Positions 46,151 to 58,638 of a stretch of DNA of 64,000 nt are shown here, in pieces. The stretch is taken from the NCBI GenBank assembly GCA_022609375.1, contig JAGKQE010000025.1, positions 186,001 to 250,000 on the forward strand, written 5' to 3'. The notes below the pieces were generated by a model. It did not search any database. It had not been told where the DNA came from and was given only the letters and a program-made list of their open reading frames with translations. Source of the stretch: Xenosphaeropsis pyriputrescens (lineage: Eukaryota; Ascomycota; Leotiomycetes; Phacidiales; Phacidiaceae). The stretch's first letter is position 1. Each line of letters opens with the position of its first letter. The translations under genes and the position numbers were made by a program.

Positions 46151-48087
46151 TCAACTCCAAACGACAGGAATAATAGGTTTCTGCCACGACAACCACTGCG
46201 GGCGCGGTCTCTCAATCCCCGCACGAGTCTTAACATCCTCAATGCCCGCCGCCAACCTCACCAACGTGCCCTCACTCCAAGCAGTTCCCATGAGCGCCAG
46301 ACCAAACGGCATTCCACCAGCCGCATTGATACCCCCGTTGACGGTAATCATCGGATATCCCGCCTGCGCAGCAATCTGATAAGTCTGCCCGACATCAGGC
46401 GGGACAAGCAACGCCTCAACAGGCCGCCCATCCCCAGCACCCTCCTCATTCGCAAGCGCGGCATCAATCCCCTGCTCGCGCGTACTCCCCCTCACGAAGT
46501 TATACGCCTCCCAATAAGTCTCGTTCATGATACCGCCGCTCTCCAAACTCGCTACGAATCCGTCCTGGCCAGACTTGAATGCGGGATGCACGCCTGCAGT
46601 TCCACCCTCGGAGCCGTCGTTGGCAGTGTTGAATGCTACTAGATCCGCAAGGGAGCGTATGTTGGTGTTGTTGAGCTCGGACAGGTACTTCGCAATGTCG
46701 TTGTAGAAATCGACTTTCACTACTGTGTACTCGCTCTCGTTTGTGTAACCGCGAGTCGTTCCGTAGTCCCAGTCCCAACCGTCTGGTGAGATGATCGTGT
46801 TGCGGTTGGGAAGTTCCGTGCCATTGATGATTGTTGCGCCGGAGGCTGTGAGGAGGGACAGAAGAGATGTTAGTTGAGAGATCATGTCTGCATCCGCATA
46901 CTTCCAAAAAGAATCCCAGGGGAGACCGAATCGTGCACCGATGAGGGACGTGTTGGTAAGGAAGGGCGTGTAGCCGCCAACTGGTGTAACCTGAGCACTC
47001 GTGTAGTTGTCTCGTGAGTCAATGCCGTAGATTGCATCGAGACAGAGTGTTGCGTCAAAGATTGTCTTGGCTATGCAGCCGACTGTGTCTTGGTTGTGGG
47101 ACTCGGGGATAACACTAGAGATGTCAGTTATTGATAACCTGGAATTATATGGCGTTCGAGACCAATTGTAAAGAAGTTACTTACCCATCTCTTGAAGTCA
47201 AGCCGACAGTGGGCTTGATACCTACTAAGCCATTCCTTTCAGAAGGACTAATAACACTACCGTCTGTCTCAGTCCCAAGTGCAAATGGAACAACGTTAGC
47301 AGCGACAGCAGCCGCACTCCCGGAACTGCTTCCACCAGGATTCTGTGTGATATTGTATGGACTTCTGGCCTGGCCACCTCTTGCAGAATATCCTTCGGAG
47401 TAGGAGTTGCTACGCATGTCGGCCCATTCACTAAGTCCTGCATGGCCCATGAGGATAGCACCGGCTGATCTCAAGCGACTGATGACATGCGCATCACGAG
47501 GTACCACCGAGCCCAGAAGAGCCAAACTTCCGGCTGTCGTTTCCAGCTTGTCCTTCGAGGCAATGTTGTCTTTGACCAAGAAAGGAATACCGTGTAGAGG
47601 ACCACGGGTCTTTCCTGCATTTCTTTCAGCATCCAGAGCTGACGCTATGGTCAAGATATCGGGATTGAGTTGGATGATAGACCTATAAAGGAGTCAGCCA
47701 TGGCCTTGCACTCGGATGATAGACACACTTCAGGTAAGAGTCAGTCTGGAAGTTACGCTGCATATAACAGAAAACGAGATCAACAGAAGTCAATCGGCCA
47801 CTCTCCAATTCTTGTTGGATATCTGAAATCGAAGCTTCTTCCAAGGTGAAGCCATGGCACTTTTCCATTGGAAATTGCCCTACGACAGCAGCGGAGCCAT
47901 TTTGAAGAACGGGAAAGTCGAAAGGATAAGGAGTGTTGTCGATCTGTGCGTCTACAAGCACAGAGGTATTGTAGGAAGAGCTTGCATTGAGGCTTCTCCT
48001 TCCAAAAGCTGTTGGGCTGGCAAGCGTCGTTGCTGCGCTTCCCAAGATGATACCGCAAGCCACGATACTGTGGAATACTGTCGACAT
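46151..48087 (-). CDS. Secreted amidase (amidase-signature family)
   Basis: Three exons on the minus strand (48087-47729, 47682-47185, 47114-46151; introns of 46 and 70 bp) encode 606 aa. A signal peptide (about 1-23, FHSIVACGIILGSAATTLAS) predicts secretion. The Ser-cisSer-Lys triad is visible: Lys157 in PFLVKDN, cis-Ser238 in PGGSSSGSAA and nucleophile Ser262 in GTETDGSVISPS. The 24-residue spacing between the two serines is the same as in FAAH. Family text also includes GPLHGIPFLVKDNI and NAAGGMPFGLALMG near the end. Several N-x-S/T sites fit a glycosylated extracellular enzyme. It hydrolyses an unknown amide. It is divergent from an acyltransferase gene; a shared pathway is possible but not shown. 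Confidence 0.92.
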
Positions 48088-49324
48088 CGCGCCGATTGAT
48101 CCGTGATTAATTGAAGTATTCTGAGGGAGATTCTCAAGACTTCATATTAGATCAACAGGAACATCTTCAATAATATAGGAAAAGCAGATAAGACAATTGA
48201 AAGGATTGAGAGACATTACGGAGTAGAGATAGTCATCGTTATCAGTCGTTGAGGAACAGCCCAGGAACCAACCGTCATACTGGAACCTCGGAGGAACTGA
48301 CTTATCTGTTTTCGCCTTATTTTATACTTTATCATATGGACATAATGTACGGAGTACATGGATCGTCTTCTAGGTATTGATACACAAAAGCTTGGAATAT
48401 AGATATTGGCGTACCTAGCTTGAGGCTTGCGACTTGAGACTTGATACCGAGTCAACGGTCAATCATTCATTGCTCGACCGAGGGACGTTGCCGAGGTGGA
48501 ATACATTAGGACGTACTCCCGTACGGAGTACTACAGTAATACGTATAACACCGGCACCGCCAGACGCCGATATCAACAATCTTTTATCCTGCCGTCCTAT
48601 CATCCTGTCATCCTGTCATCCTGTCATCCTGATTACCCCATCCTTACCCCACCTTTGCATTTCGGCCTCTTCCTATCAGATCACAGTTTCGGGGAGCTCC
48701 AGTTCAGCGAAAGCTTGATTTCAAGTTCCAGGTCCATAATAAGCTCAGCTTCTCATTCTTGACGTTCCGTTCGTTCGTCATGACAAGAGTCAAATGCGAA
48801 TGGAAATACGCTGGGTCACAATGGATTCATCCGTTACGACTGACGATAAATTCATATATCTTCTCTCCGGAGATATGATGCATCATATCAGAAAGCTTCT
48901 TATAAAACAACTCTCGTCTTGCTTTCGAGTAATATGACTGATATATTAGCTCGTTTCCCCTATGCCCGCTCTCCTGGATGCGCGTACTTACAAGGCCATC
49001 GCCCCCTGCAAGATCTTGGAAGGGACAGAGATATATATCCTCCAATCGCCATGAACTCTCGTTCACCAGGGTATTTTCAAATCTACCTTCAAAAGCTCAG
49101 CTTATGGGGGATACAGATACATTCATTATGAGTCATCTTTGCTATTGTAGGGGCCCCAAGAGCGCAACAAAGTACAGGCAGAATACATTTCGTAAGAGAG
49201 CAAATCCTCAAAGATCACAGTGAATCAGAACATAAAAGGTGAGTTATCCCAGAGGACTTTGGATATGTAAGTTGAATATTCCACATTTCTTCGTTTTGCA
49301 GCCATCTATTGCACATCTGTTATC
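48088..49324. promoter_or_regulatory. Divergent promoter, amidase / BAHD acyltransferase
   Basis: 1.24 kb between divergent starts. It holds three exact TACGGAGTA words (48217-48225, 48348-48356, 48522-48530), the last next to an inverted gtactcc half. It also holds a CATCCTGT octamer array (48601-48631). No gene seen. Frames at 48434-49223 are short and unsupported. Confidence 0.6.
48601..48631. repeat. CATCCTGT octamer array
   Basis: Nearly four exact copies of an 8-base unit inside the amidase/acyltransferase divergent promoter. Confidence 0.85.
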
Positions 49325-50833
49325 ATGGATTCCACCTCGAGCACCACTATTCTATCTTCAACACGAGTCTTCCCAGAGAACTATCCAACGACTTCTCAAA
49401 CAGTGCCACTGTCAATTGTAGATGCCAGTGTTGCTAAATTCTCCAGCTGCTCAGCCCTCTGGTTTCTTCGCAAACCAATATCTACACAGCTTTCTCACCT
49501 CGAATTCTCTCTTCGCGAAACTCTTGGGTCCTATCCACAATGGTGTGGCAAGTTATCCAGAACCCAATATCAACTTGAAGGAGATCATACCACACGGTAC
49601 GGCCGATTGCAATTATCCTGGGGCTCAGGAACCGATCCTGGTGTAGAATTCTGTATCGGCGAATCCAAAAGGGTCCTCAACGATTTTCTCCCAAAGGAGC
49701 GGCCGAATATCTGGGAGGCTTCACAACTCCCTAGCAAGGAATTTTTCCCACTTATAAACCCAATCCAATCTTTAGATCAGGACCTACCATGCATGGCCAT
49801 TCAGATAACTACACTCGCCTGTGGTGGAATAGTGCTTGCTATCCGTCTCCATCATTCCCTCGCCGACGCCCACACACTCTCCTTATTCGCTCACGACTGG
49901 ACAGCGAACGCCCACTCAAGTCCATCCGACTCCGGCCTCATCTTCTCCCCCCAAGACCTCGATTCTAGTGCAGCAGGGGATATCGACTCACCAGTCCCGA
50001 ATGCTTCCCTAATCACCAAATCACGCTCCCTCCCCATAGAGCGTTTCGACTGGTATGCATCGACCCCCTCCTCCCCCTACCCGCCCCAAATCACAACCAT
50101 ACCTCCCGAGCTCAAGTCAAGTACCTACCAACCGGGCATGCCAATGCCCTGGTCAGAATGGGACATCCACGCCCCCGTTTCCCACACACTCCTACACTTC
50201 TCCCATTCGGCTTTGCAATCCATGTGGACAGCTGTGAAAGCCAGCGACACAAGCATCAGCAAGCACGACGCCCTGGTCGCACACGTCTGGGCGCTCATCA
50301 ACCGCGCGCGCGGCAATGACGACGACGATACCGTGCATCTTGACTACACGATCGGGCTGCGCAGTAGAGTCTCGCCGCAGCTGCCGCCCGGCTTCCTGGG
50401 CAGCCCACTCATCCAGGCGGACGTGAGCGGCACTGGGCGCGAAGTGTGCGGGTCTGTGGCGGCGATGACGGCGCGGATAAGGGCGACGCTGAAGAGGTTC
50501 GATGGCGAGGCGGTTGCGGCTGTGCTGCATGATATGTGCCACCAGGACAGCGGGCAGCGGATCTGGCAGGCGTTTCTGGGGAGGCGGCATGTGATTTGTA
50601 CGAGTTGGGTTGGGACGAGGCTTCGCGAGTGTGATTTTGGAATAGGGGACGTGGGGTTCGTGTTGGGGTTTATGCCGTTCAATGATGGGATTGTGCAGGT
50701 TATCGAGGGGGGACAGGGGGCGCATTGGGGTGATTGCGGTGCGGATGTCAGTGTTTATTTGGAGGAGGGGGCTATGGGGAGGCTGAGGGCGGATTCGTGG
50801 TTGAACGCTTTGTTGGGCGAGGTGGATGGATAA
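49325..50833 (+). CDS. BAHD-type acyltransferase (transferase family)
   Basis: A single open frame of 502 aa. BAHD-like enzymes move an acyl group from CoA to an alcohol or amine; in fungi they often tailor secondary metabolites. The catalytic HxxxD motif is H177-S-L-A-D181 in LAIRLHHSLADAHTLS. The second family motif DFGWG appears as DFGIG (437-441), with the usual Trp replaced by Ile. The N-terminus (LSIVDASVAKFSSCSALWFL) and the GKLSRTQYQ segment also fit the family. No signal peptide; probably cytosolic. GC content and codon use become higher in the 3' half (50270-50800), but the frame is unbroken. Divergent from the amidase gene. The acceptor substrate is unknown. Confidence 0.9.
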   Translation: MDSTSSTTILSSTRVFPENYPTTSQTVPLSIVDASVAKFSSCSALWFLRKPISTQLSHLEFSLRETLGSYPQWCGKLSRTQYQLEGDHTTRYGRLQLSWGSGTDPGVEFCIGESKRVLNDFLPKERPNIWEASQLPSKEFFPLINPIQSLDQDLPCMAIQITTLACGGIVLAIRLHHSLADAHTLSLFAHDWTANAHSSPSDSGLIFSPQDLDSSAAGDIDSPVPNASLITKSRSLPIERFDWYASTPSSPYPPQITTIPPELKSSTYQPGMPMPWSEWDIHAPVSHTLLHFSHSALQSMWTAVKASDTSISKHDALVAHVWALINRARGNDDDDTVHLDYTIGLRSRVSPQLPPGFLGSPLIQADVSGTGREVCGSVAAMTARIRATLKRFDGEAVAAVLHDMCHQDSGQRIWQAFLGRRHVICTSWVGTRLRECDFGIGDVGFVLGFMPFNDGIVQVIEGGQGAHWGDCGADVSVYLEEGAMGRLRADSWLNALLGEVDG

Positions 50834-53238
50834 TACTTTTGATGGATTTCTTCAACAGCGGCCTTGAGCGAGTCAACTTCGACCTATTTCTATGGGAGTG
50901 GCTCACTTCACAAGTGTTTTTCCAAGCATACTAACATATGGAACTAAAGTCTTGAAGTGTAGCTTTATTCACTTATTGGTTTCAGCAAGTGCATGAGTAT
51001 TACTGTACCCACACTTCTTGCTTGGTAACCATCTTTTGACTTGATACGATCTTGATAACTGTGTACGGAAAAACCCCATACCATTTGTAGTTCTAGATCA
51101 CTGGTTAGCCTCGAAACATTATATAATCTCGAATGTCTACCTGAGCAAAAGATCATCGAGTATTGGTTAAAGACAAATCCACAGCAAAGGAAATCACGCA
51201 TCAATCTCAAGGCTCTGCTATGTCAATGTCATGCAATCCTCCTATATATCAAACCGCCAGAAGCGCACCGACTCCACACCCCATCCGTCCACTTCCGCAC
51301 ACCAGTCCAGCCACAGCAACTATCTCCCCCTCAAACCCCAGCCGTTTACCCGGTCTCCTAATTCCAAGTCAACAATAAATCCAACACATCCAGCAGGTCG
51401 AGCCTGCCTATCGCCATCATCATCATCATCATCTGATCATTATTGAAAACCCCAAAATTTCAAGAAGCTAAGAAATCAAGAAAACAAGAATCCCATGTAA
51501 AACGATTGCAATCTCGGCGGATCCTCCGCTGTTCTGCACGCCTCGGTCGTTACCAAGTACATACCATAGGTAACAGCACACCGCCGACGGTCAACTGTAC
51601 TATGTACTATGTACTATCCGTGCTTCTTCGCGCACACGGAGTCTTCCTTGAACAGCACACGGAACACACCTCCGGGTTTTGTCGTTGGTGGTGTGGCTTG
51701 TGTCTTTGTACCGAATTACAGGATTTGCAGTGGGTTTTCTGAAGCGCTGTGGCTTTTTCCGTGGGAGGACGGGAAGGGGGAGGGGGAGGGGAGAGAAGTC
51801 TGGTAAATAGCTAGGTAGGTACATTAGCTACTTAGCTGTACTTAGGGGAACACGTAGATACGAGATACTACCTACCTAGGTATGCATTAATAAGTACGTA
51901 GTACTACGTACGTAGCTTGGTATGAATGATAGGAATTGAAGAGAATGAATTTGTAGACACTCTTGTCTACACGGTCAAGTCATACGTACGTAGTACAAGT
52001 ACAACCGTTGCCGGATTACCTATGGATACTTTAGATGAGGCTCAAAGATTAGATTGCTTTGTTTGGTGCTATTGTTATTGAGAGTGAGACTCTGACTGGG
52101 TCGATCCGGATGGTGATTCAACTGTGGACTGTGGATGTGATCTCTGCTTTTCACGATCTTTGCAAATCACCGACATCGAATCTGCCCATCTACACGACAT
52201 TATGATTATGTACCATGTACTCTACTTACAGTGAGAGCAAGGTAGGACCCACGCCACATGACGTAGAACACGTGCCTAGATACCCCCGGCCGACCACGAC
52301 TGAGGTGCAAAATGCAAAATGCGAAACAATCAGTTGAATGAGAGGAGAAATGCATCAATCACCTCCATCTCCTCTCATTCTAGAGGCGCCCAATGAGAGA
52401 TCATGAGTCGTGAACAAGGCTATACATTCACTCCTTCACTCACTACGCATGGAATCTGGAGTCTGGAATTTGGAATTTGGAATTTTTGCAGCTGAGAATC
52501 GAATTGCTACGTATGTACCCGGACAATGGAAGGGATATTGTCTTTGCCATGATTCCCCCCTCCCCAGTCGCGTCGCATCCGTCCACTCTTTTCATCCACT
52601 CAGGGTGTATCCAAGGAACCAGCAGCTTCTTGCACCCATTTAGTGCCTACTAATGCTGACTTTGGTTGTTTAGTGGCATGGAAATAGCTGGTTATCATGG
52701 CCCAGATGCTCCATTGCTGGCACTGCGGGGCTGGTACCGCTCGCTCGCTCGCTCCTGCGCGGAGGAGCACCGTCCCATATTCGCTGTTTGCGGCTTGCGG
52801 CTTGCGTCGCAGGAGCGAGCGAGAGACAGCACGCAGCATGACGGTAGGTATCGTCAAGTGAAAGTCGCCAAAAGCCAATCTGAAGTACAGATCATCGACG
52901 ACAAGTCACGTACCTTCGAAGGCAGAAGCTCAACGGAAGAAGGCACTACGAAGACAAAGGGAGAGACAAAGAACCCTACAGGAAAGGCCACATTCATTGC
53001 CCGGGAAAGAGTTTCGCCTTCTGTCACAGCAGTGTTCGATCATTGTTGCTTAGCATTCCGCTACGCTAATCGCCAAGAGCGGATCTGAGCCCGAGAGCCG
53101 CCATACTACGATAGGCGCCATTGCCAGCCCAGCATCGACGACGTCCCCTACTCCTCATTCATTTTTTTTTGTCCGTCGCCGTGGAGAGAAGGCACATGGA
53201 ATTCGCTTTTGGAAGAAAGAGGAGGTCAATATACACAC
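50834..53238. other. Gene-free interval upstream of the histidine kinase
   Basis: 2.4 kb without a supported gene. The stretch 51795-52000 is packed with TAGGTA, CCTAGGTA and TACGTAGTAC words. At 52744-52823 is a perfect 16 bp inverted repeat (listed separately). A CT-rich and poly-T run (about 53130-53170) precedes the kinase start; the promoter and 5' leader should lie in the right half. Confidence 0.55.
52744..52823. repeat. Perfect 16 bp inverted repeat, 48 nt loop
   Basis: Left arm 52744-52759 (ctcgctcgctcctgcg) and right arm 52808-52823 are exact reverse complements. The loop contains a doubled cggcttg word. GC-rich arms would form a stable hairpin in DNA or RNA, about 415 bp upstream of the kinase start. 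Confidence 0.9.
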
Positions 53239-56200
53239 ATGCCGTGGTTCAGCACCATGTACGGCGATCGACGGAGTACGGATCGAGGACTGCCTCAGAA
53301 GCAGTATGACGACAGCGTCACTCCGCGCGCCAATGCCAATGCCGTGGCCACGGACAATGCCAAATCCTCCAAGCACAACATCAACACCGCCATCCCCCTC
53401 AGCGAACATCTGGACCTCGATGAACGCCCAATATTCGTGCTCGATTTACACGCTTCAGGAGAACGTATCCTGCCTGTTTTCTGCAACAAAACGCTAGATG
53501 GTGCTGCTGCGCTCAAGAACTTCATCTGCGCGGCGAAGGGTGGCGTTGATCCCGATGCGTACGGTTTCTCGTATGCGCAATTCTGCAAATGGGCGCTTGC
53601 GAACGCTGCTGATGCGGATGGGTACGGAAATTCGGTGACTTTTAACGATATAAACTGGATTGCGAGCACACATAAAAATAGATGGCGGGTTATCACTGGC
53701 AGTATATATGGTAGAGCTCTGGAGGAATTTGCTAACCGAGGAGCAATCATTCAAGAAGCTGAAAAGCTGCCTCTTGAATCAGAAGTTGCCAAACTAAATG
53801 CCCGATTCGAGTTTCTGAAGTTCTTTAGGGGGTATGATTGGGGTGCCACTAAACTGGGACCAATTTCGACTTGGCCGGAAGAATTGAAATTTCGTTGCAA
53901 GACTCTACTCTCGGATCCAAGACCCTCGGCTTTGTACTGGGGCGATGACAAACTTACACTATACAACGAAGCATATTCCTGGGTTGCTGGATCCAAACAT
54001 CCACAGAGTTTGGGACAGCCATTTTGGGAGGTTTGGCCAGAGGCTGCTGATCTCTTCAAGCCTGTATTCGCCACTGTTGAAAAGTCGGGTGAAGGCGTTT
54101 CGATGGATGATGTCTGCTTCTCCATAGATCGACATGGATTTTTGGAGGAGACTTACTTCTCATGGTCCATTACACCACGAAGAGGGAAAGATGGCGTGAT
54201 TAGCTTTTACAACAATGTCTTCGATACTACAAACCCGAAACTGGCTGAACGACGAATGTCGACATTACTTCGTGTGAGCCATTGTCTTTCCACGGCAACT
54301 GAGCTCAAAGGATTCTGGAATCTGGTACTCCGAGGGTTAGAGCCGAATGAATACGAAGTCCCATTTTGTTTGGCGTACTCTGCCGACGAGGAGGTTGACG
54401 AAAATGCCTCGCAGAGTTCGGATAATTTAACCAAGGTATGTTCCTCGTAACCTTTTCCAATCACATCGCTTACATCGACAGAATTGGATAGTCGAAGGAT
54501 CAATTGCAGGAGCAAACGACGAACATGTAGAAGCTGCTTGTCCTTACAAAGGAGATGTCAGGCGCTGCGTTCCAAACTTTGAGATATGTATACAGAAAAA
54601 TGAACCGACAGTGCTCAGACGAATTGATCGCACATATCCAACTCACATGGTCGGTGATACACGTGGCCGTGGTTTCAAGGACCAGTGCCAGGAGTGTCTT
54701 CTCATTCCTATTAGACCAACAACGGGCGAGAACGTTATCGGATTCTTGATACTTGGTGTAAACCCTCGGCGCCCTTACGACACTGATTATAAGCTGTTCA
54801 TACATCTGTTGAGTAGACAGTTGGCTACAGCTGCTGCCTCAGCCATGTTGTTCGAAGAGGAGGTCCGAAGAAGCGAAATGGCGGCCAAAAACCAAAAGGT
54901 TCTATCGGAGCAGTTGGCTATTCGCACATATGAAGCTGTCAACAGTGCAGAAAGATTTCGAAGATTATCTGAATGGGCTCCGGTTGGCATGTTCAACATT
55001 TCTATGCCTGATGGACTTGTTTTATACGCCAATGATAGCTGGTACGAAATCACTCAACATCCTCGACAGACGATGCATCCCATGTCATGGTATAACGTTA
55101 TTGCTGAGGTGGATCATCAACTCATGGACATGGAATGGGCTAAACTTGCAAATGGAACCCCAGTATCTTTCGAGCTTCAGCTGAAACGGCCCTGGACTTC
55201 ACCTGAAGTTGGGGTTGATGGGAAGAATATCAGTGGCACCATGTGGATCATTGCCGCGGCATATCCTGAACGGAGTGCTGATGGAACCGTTACTTCGGTG
55301 TATGGCACACTGACTGACATCTCAAAGCAGAAGTGGGCTGAGGATTTCCAGACGAGGACCGCGAGAGAGGCAATGGCTATGAAGACCCAACAGGAGAAAT
55401 TTATTGATGTCACGAGTCATGAAATGCGAAACCCCTTGTCAGCAATGATACAGTGCGCTGATCTCATCACTTCAATATCCGAATTTGATGTTGAGGGTGC
55501 TGCTGAAGTCACTATCTCCAAGGATTTGATGGGCAGCATTTCGGAAGCTGCTCAAACAATTACTCTCTGCGCTCAACATCAGAAGCGTATAATTGATGAT
55601 GTATTGACTTTATCTCGACTAGAATCGGATATGTTACAGATCACCCCCGTCGACACACAAATTCTTAGTGTGGTCACAAACACACTCAAAATGTTCGACG
55701 GAGAACTCCAAGAAGCAGATGTGAGGATGGGCATCAAAGTTGATGACTCATTTACCCGTCAAAAAGTTGACTGGCTCCGTCTCGACCCCTCTCGCCTCCT
55801 TCAAATCTTAATCAATCTAGCCACAAATGCCATCAAGTTCACCAAAACCGAACCCAAACGTGAGATCCTTGTAACGATCAGCGCATCAAAAGAAAAGCCG
55901 CAAACAAGCCATTGTGGAGTCCGATATCTCGACCGTGTCGAAACGCGTAAGAAGGTTTTAGAAAGCGAATTCGGTAACGGTCAAGATGTGTATCTTCAGC
56001 TCGCCGTTTCCGATACGGGTAAAGGACTATCGGAACACGAAGCTCAGAAACTCTTCCGACGCTTCAGTCAGGCGAATGCACGCACGCACGTCAAATATGG
56101 TGGCAGTGGGCTAGGCCTCTTTATCTCGCGCGAGCTGACAGAGCTTCAAGGTGGCCAGATCGGCTTCCACTCTGAGTCGGGGGTCGGCTCCACTTTCGCA

Positions 56201-56947
56201 TTCTACGTCAGGGCCAAGCACTCAGAGCCCTCAGACGCGCTTACGGCTGCAAAGGTCTCTGACCAGCTAACCCACCGCAATGGCGCGCGAAATACAGGGC
56301 GCCGCTCAACCTCGGCGCAACTTCAAAGTGAAGCAGGCGTCCGCTTGTCCGGTGTCCATCTCGCTGGCAGTGCGTCCCGCGCATCGTATACACCATCCGA
56401 TGCATCTAAGCACGTCCTTATCGTCGAAGATAACCTCGTTAACCAAAAGGTCCTCTCCAAGCAGCTGCTGCGTGTCGGTTGCACGGTACATGTGGCCAAC
56501 CACGGCGTCGAGGCACTCACCTTCCTCCGCAAGACGAACTTCTGGGTCGACAATGAGATTGGTTCCGGCCATAAACTTAGCCTTGTTCTCATGGACCTGG
56601 AAATGCCCATCATGGACGGTATCACTTGTGTCAAGGAGATCAGGAACTTGCAGAGTGCGGGCAAGATTAGAGGTCATGTGCCGGTCATTGCCGTCACGGC
56701 TAATGCCCGCGACGAGCAGATCAAAACGGCTAAGGCTGCTGGAATGGTAAGTTTGGTCCTCCTGATTTGGAAGTCGTGTGCGAATGGCTTGCTAATGTAT
56801 TCGTATTAGGATTCGGTCGTCACGAAGCCTTTTCGTATCCCGGAGCTTATACCGGAGATGGCGCGCCTGGTAGAGATTTTCCGCCAGGTGAATGCGGATG
56901 TTGATGGTGTGGAGAAGGTGGAGAGTAAGGCGGATGTGAAGGCGTAA
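53239..56947 (+). CDS. Hybrid sensor histidine kinase with PAS and receiver domains
   Basis: Three exons (53239-54435, 54482-56746, 56810-56947; introns of 46 and 63 bp) encode 1199 aa. The N-terminus (about 180-330, FFRGYDWGATKLGPISTWPEELK..) is PAS-like, a GAF-like part follows (about 400-520), and a clear PAS domain starts near 564 (WAPVGMFNISMPDGLVLYAND). The kinase core has the H box with His712 (VTSHEMRNPLSAM), N box (about 841, LINLATNAIKFT), G1 DTGKGLS (about 911) and G2 GGSGLGLF (about 939). The receiver (VLIVEDNLVNQKVLSKQLL) has phosphoacceptor Asp1104 in LMDLEMPIMDG and Lys in TKPF from the last exon. No membrane span is seen, so it is a cytosolic phosphorelay sensor, presumably passing phosphate to an HPt protein. 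The first in-frame ATG is used; an upstream exon is possible. Confidence 0.92.
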
Positions 56948-57892
56948 AAGGAAACTTACTATGAGTTTATGTTTGCATGTATATATGGTTTCTGCTCTTT
57001 CTATTTTCTTTGGATCGAGCTGGCTTGGGAGTGGTTGGGTGGGCTTTGGATGCATTCTCAGACTTGGAGGGATCGTGGGTATGGTGTATGGTGTATGGTG
57101 CATGGAGTATGGTTTTTGTTATTGGGTAGAATTAGGGGTGTTTTTTTCGGGCCAGACACTGATGGGCTGGTTTATCTTGTATTGATGGGCTCGGTGGGAG
57201 GCTGGGTGGCCGTGCTAAAGGAGGTAGAACCATAGAATACCTAGAGGAGAATGGATGGGCAAATGGAATGACAAACGCCGACATAAATCCAGCTTTATCC
57301 CAAGTTATATAAAATTTCACTATTGACTGAACCCGATTTCTGAGTCACGATAGAATGCAATATCTTGACATCTTGATATTCGGAGCATATTCTCTATATT
57401 TACAGAATATTCCATATCCAACGTACCTAGTGTACACATTCCACTAGTTATAAAGCACTCATATACACACCGGCCCTTGATCCTCACTGACCCTCCTCCT
57501 TTCTTCTATGCTGCCCCATTCTTGCGTTCTTCTGGATCTCCACCTCCCTAAGGTATCATCACCTATCGCGATAAGCCCTTATCGGAAGCCCCCGCCACCC
57601 CGCTGCGCGTCGCTCTCATCACATCCATAGCACCCATCGATATAAAAAAGAAGTCTGCGGGCCTCATCAGTACGATTTCTTGGCCCTTTACCATCCTTTC
57701 GTACTCATAAATCTCCAACATTCCGTCACCCATTCCCATATTCCCATATATCCCATATATCTCTACTTCCTCTATATTCCATCTCCCACTCAAACATCCT
57801 CCATACCCCCATATCCCCCCATCGATTTATACATAGATTCGACATACACATATCGGACACACAAAACTGCTCTACGTACCCCGCGCCTCAGA
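56948..57892. other. Intergenic spacer between kinase and deaminase genes
   Basis: 945 bp. The left part is G/T-rich (56950-57240); the right part (57480-57890) is pyrimidine-rich with ccatatatccc words, a likely promoter and leader for the deaminase gene. No gene seen. Confidence 0.5.
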
Positions 57893-58638
57893 ATGTCCTA
57901 CCTCTCAACCCCCGCCGCCGCCATCGTGCCCACCCTCTTCCCGCCACGCACCAGTCCCACCCCCGCGCACATCGAGGCCAATATCCACAAGGCGCTCGCC
58001 GTGCAGCGGCGCGCCGTCACGTTCGGCAAGAGGCCCTTTGCGGCTGTGCTGGTGGGGCCCGATCACGAGACGGTGCTTTTGATGCATCAGAGTGTGGATC
58101 AGGTCAATCATGCTGAGGTTCGTTGTGCCAGAGGATGGAGGTGGGGTGGGGTGGGGTTGGGGAGAGAGGATGAGACGACGAGGAAGGGAGAAATTGGGAA
58201 TGTTGGCTGATTCGTGTTGGTGTAGTCGAGCTTGGCGAGGTTGGCGTATAGCCATTATTCCAAGGAGTTTTTGTGGCAGTGCACGCTTTATTCGACTTGG
58301 GAGCCGTGTGGGTGAGTTGGGTCTGATATTTGCTGTTTTTGTTTGCTTTCTTGTTTCGGAATCACCTTCTCATCAGCCTACTGCCTACTGACCTCCGCAG
58401 AATGTGCTCGGCAACTATCTATTGGGCACACATAGGCCGCATAGTTTATGCGGGTACCAATGATCAGCTCGCCGAACTTACGGGTCCTGGAAATAAGGAG
58501 AATTTCACGATGAAATGGCATACTAGAGATATCCTTGAGGGCAGCCAGAAAGATATCGAGATTATTGGGCCGGTGGAGGGATTGGATCGCCTAGTCATGG
58601 AGGAGAGCGATGAATACTGGAAGAGCACGAGATCTTGA
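57893..58638 (+). CDS. Nucleoside / cytidine-type deaminase
   Basis: Three exons (57893-58117, 58226-58311, 58401-58638; introns of 108 and 89 bp) encode 182 aa. The zinc-binding deaminase motifs are HAE (His73, Glu75 as the catalytic acid) and PCGMC (Cys103 and Cys106), both rebuilt correctly only when the two introns are removed. The family motif continues as CSATIYWAHIGRIVYA. This fits the CDA fold (cytosine, guanine or tRNA-adenosine deaminases); substrate not decidable from sequence alone. The first donor is GTTCGT, which is unusual but places E75 next to SSLARLA. Convergent with the ammonium transporter, 152 bp between stops. No targeting signal, probably cytosolic. Confidence 0.87.

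Noticed and set aside
53209..53238. Ten-codon upstream extension of the histidine kinase from a TTG
   Set aside because: A non-ATG start is not needed; the first in-frame ATG at 53239 has acceptable context.
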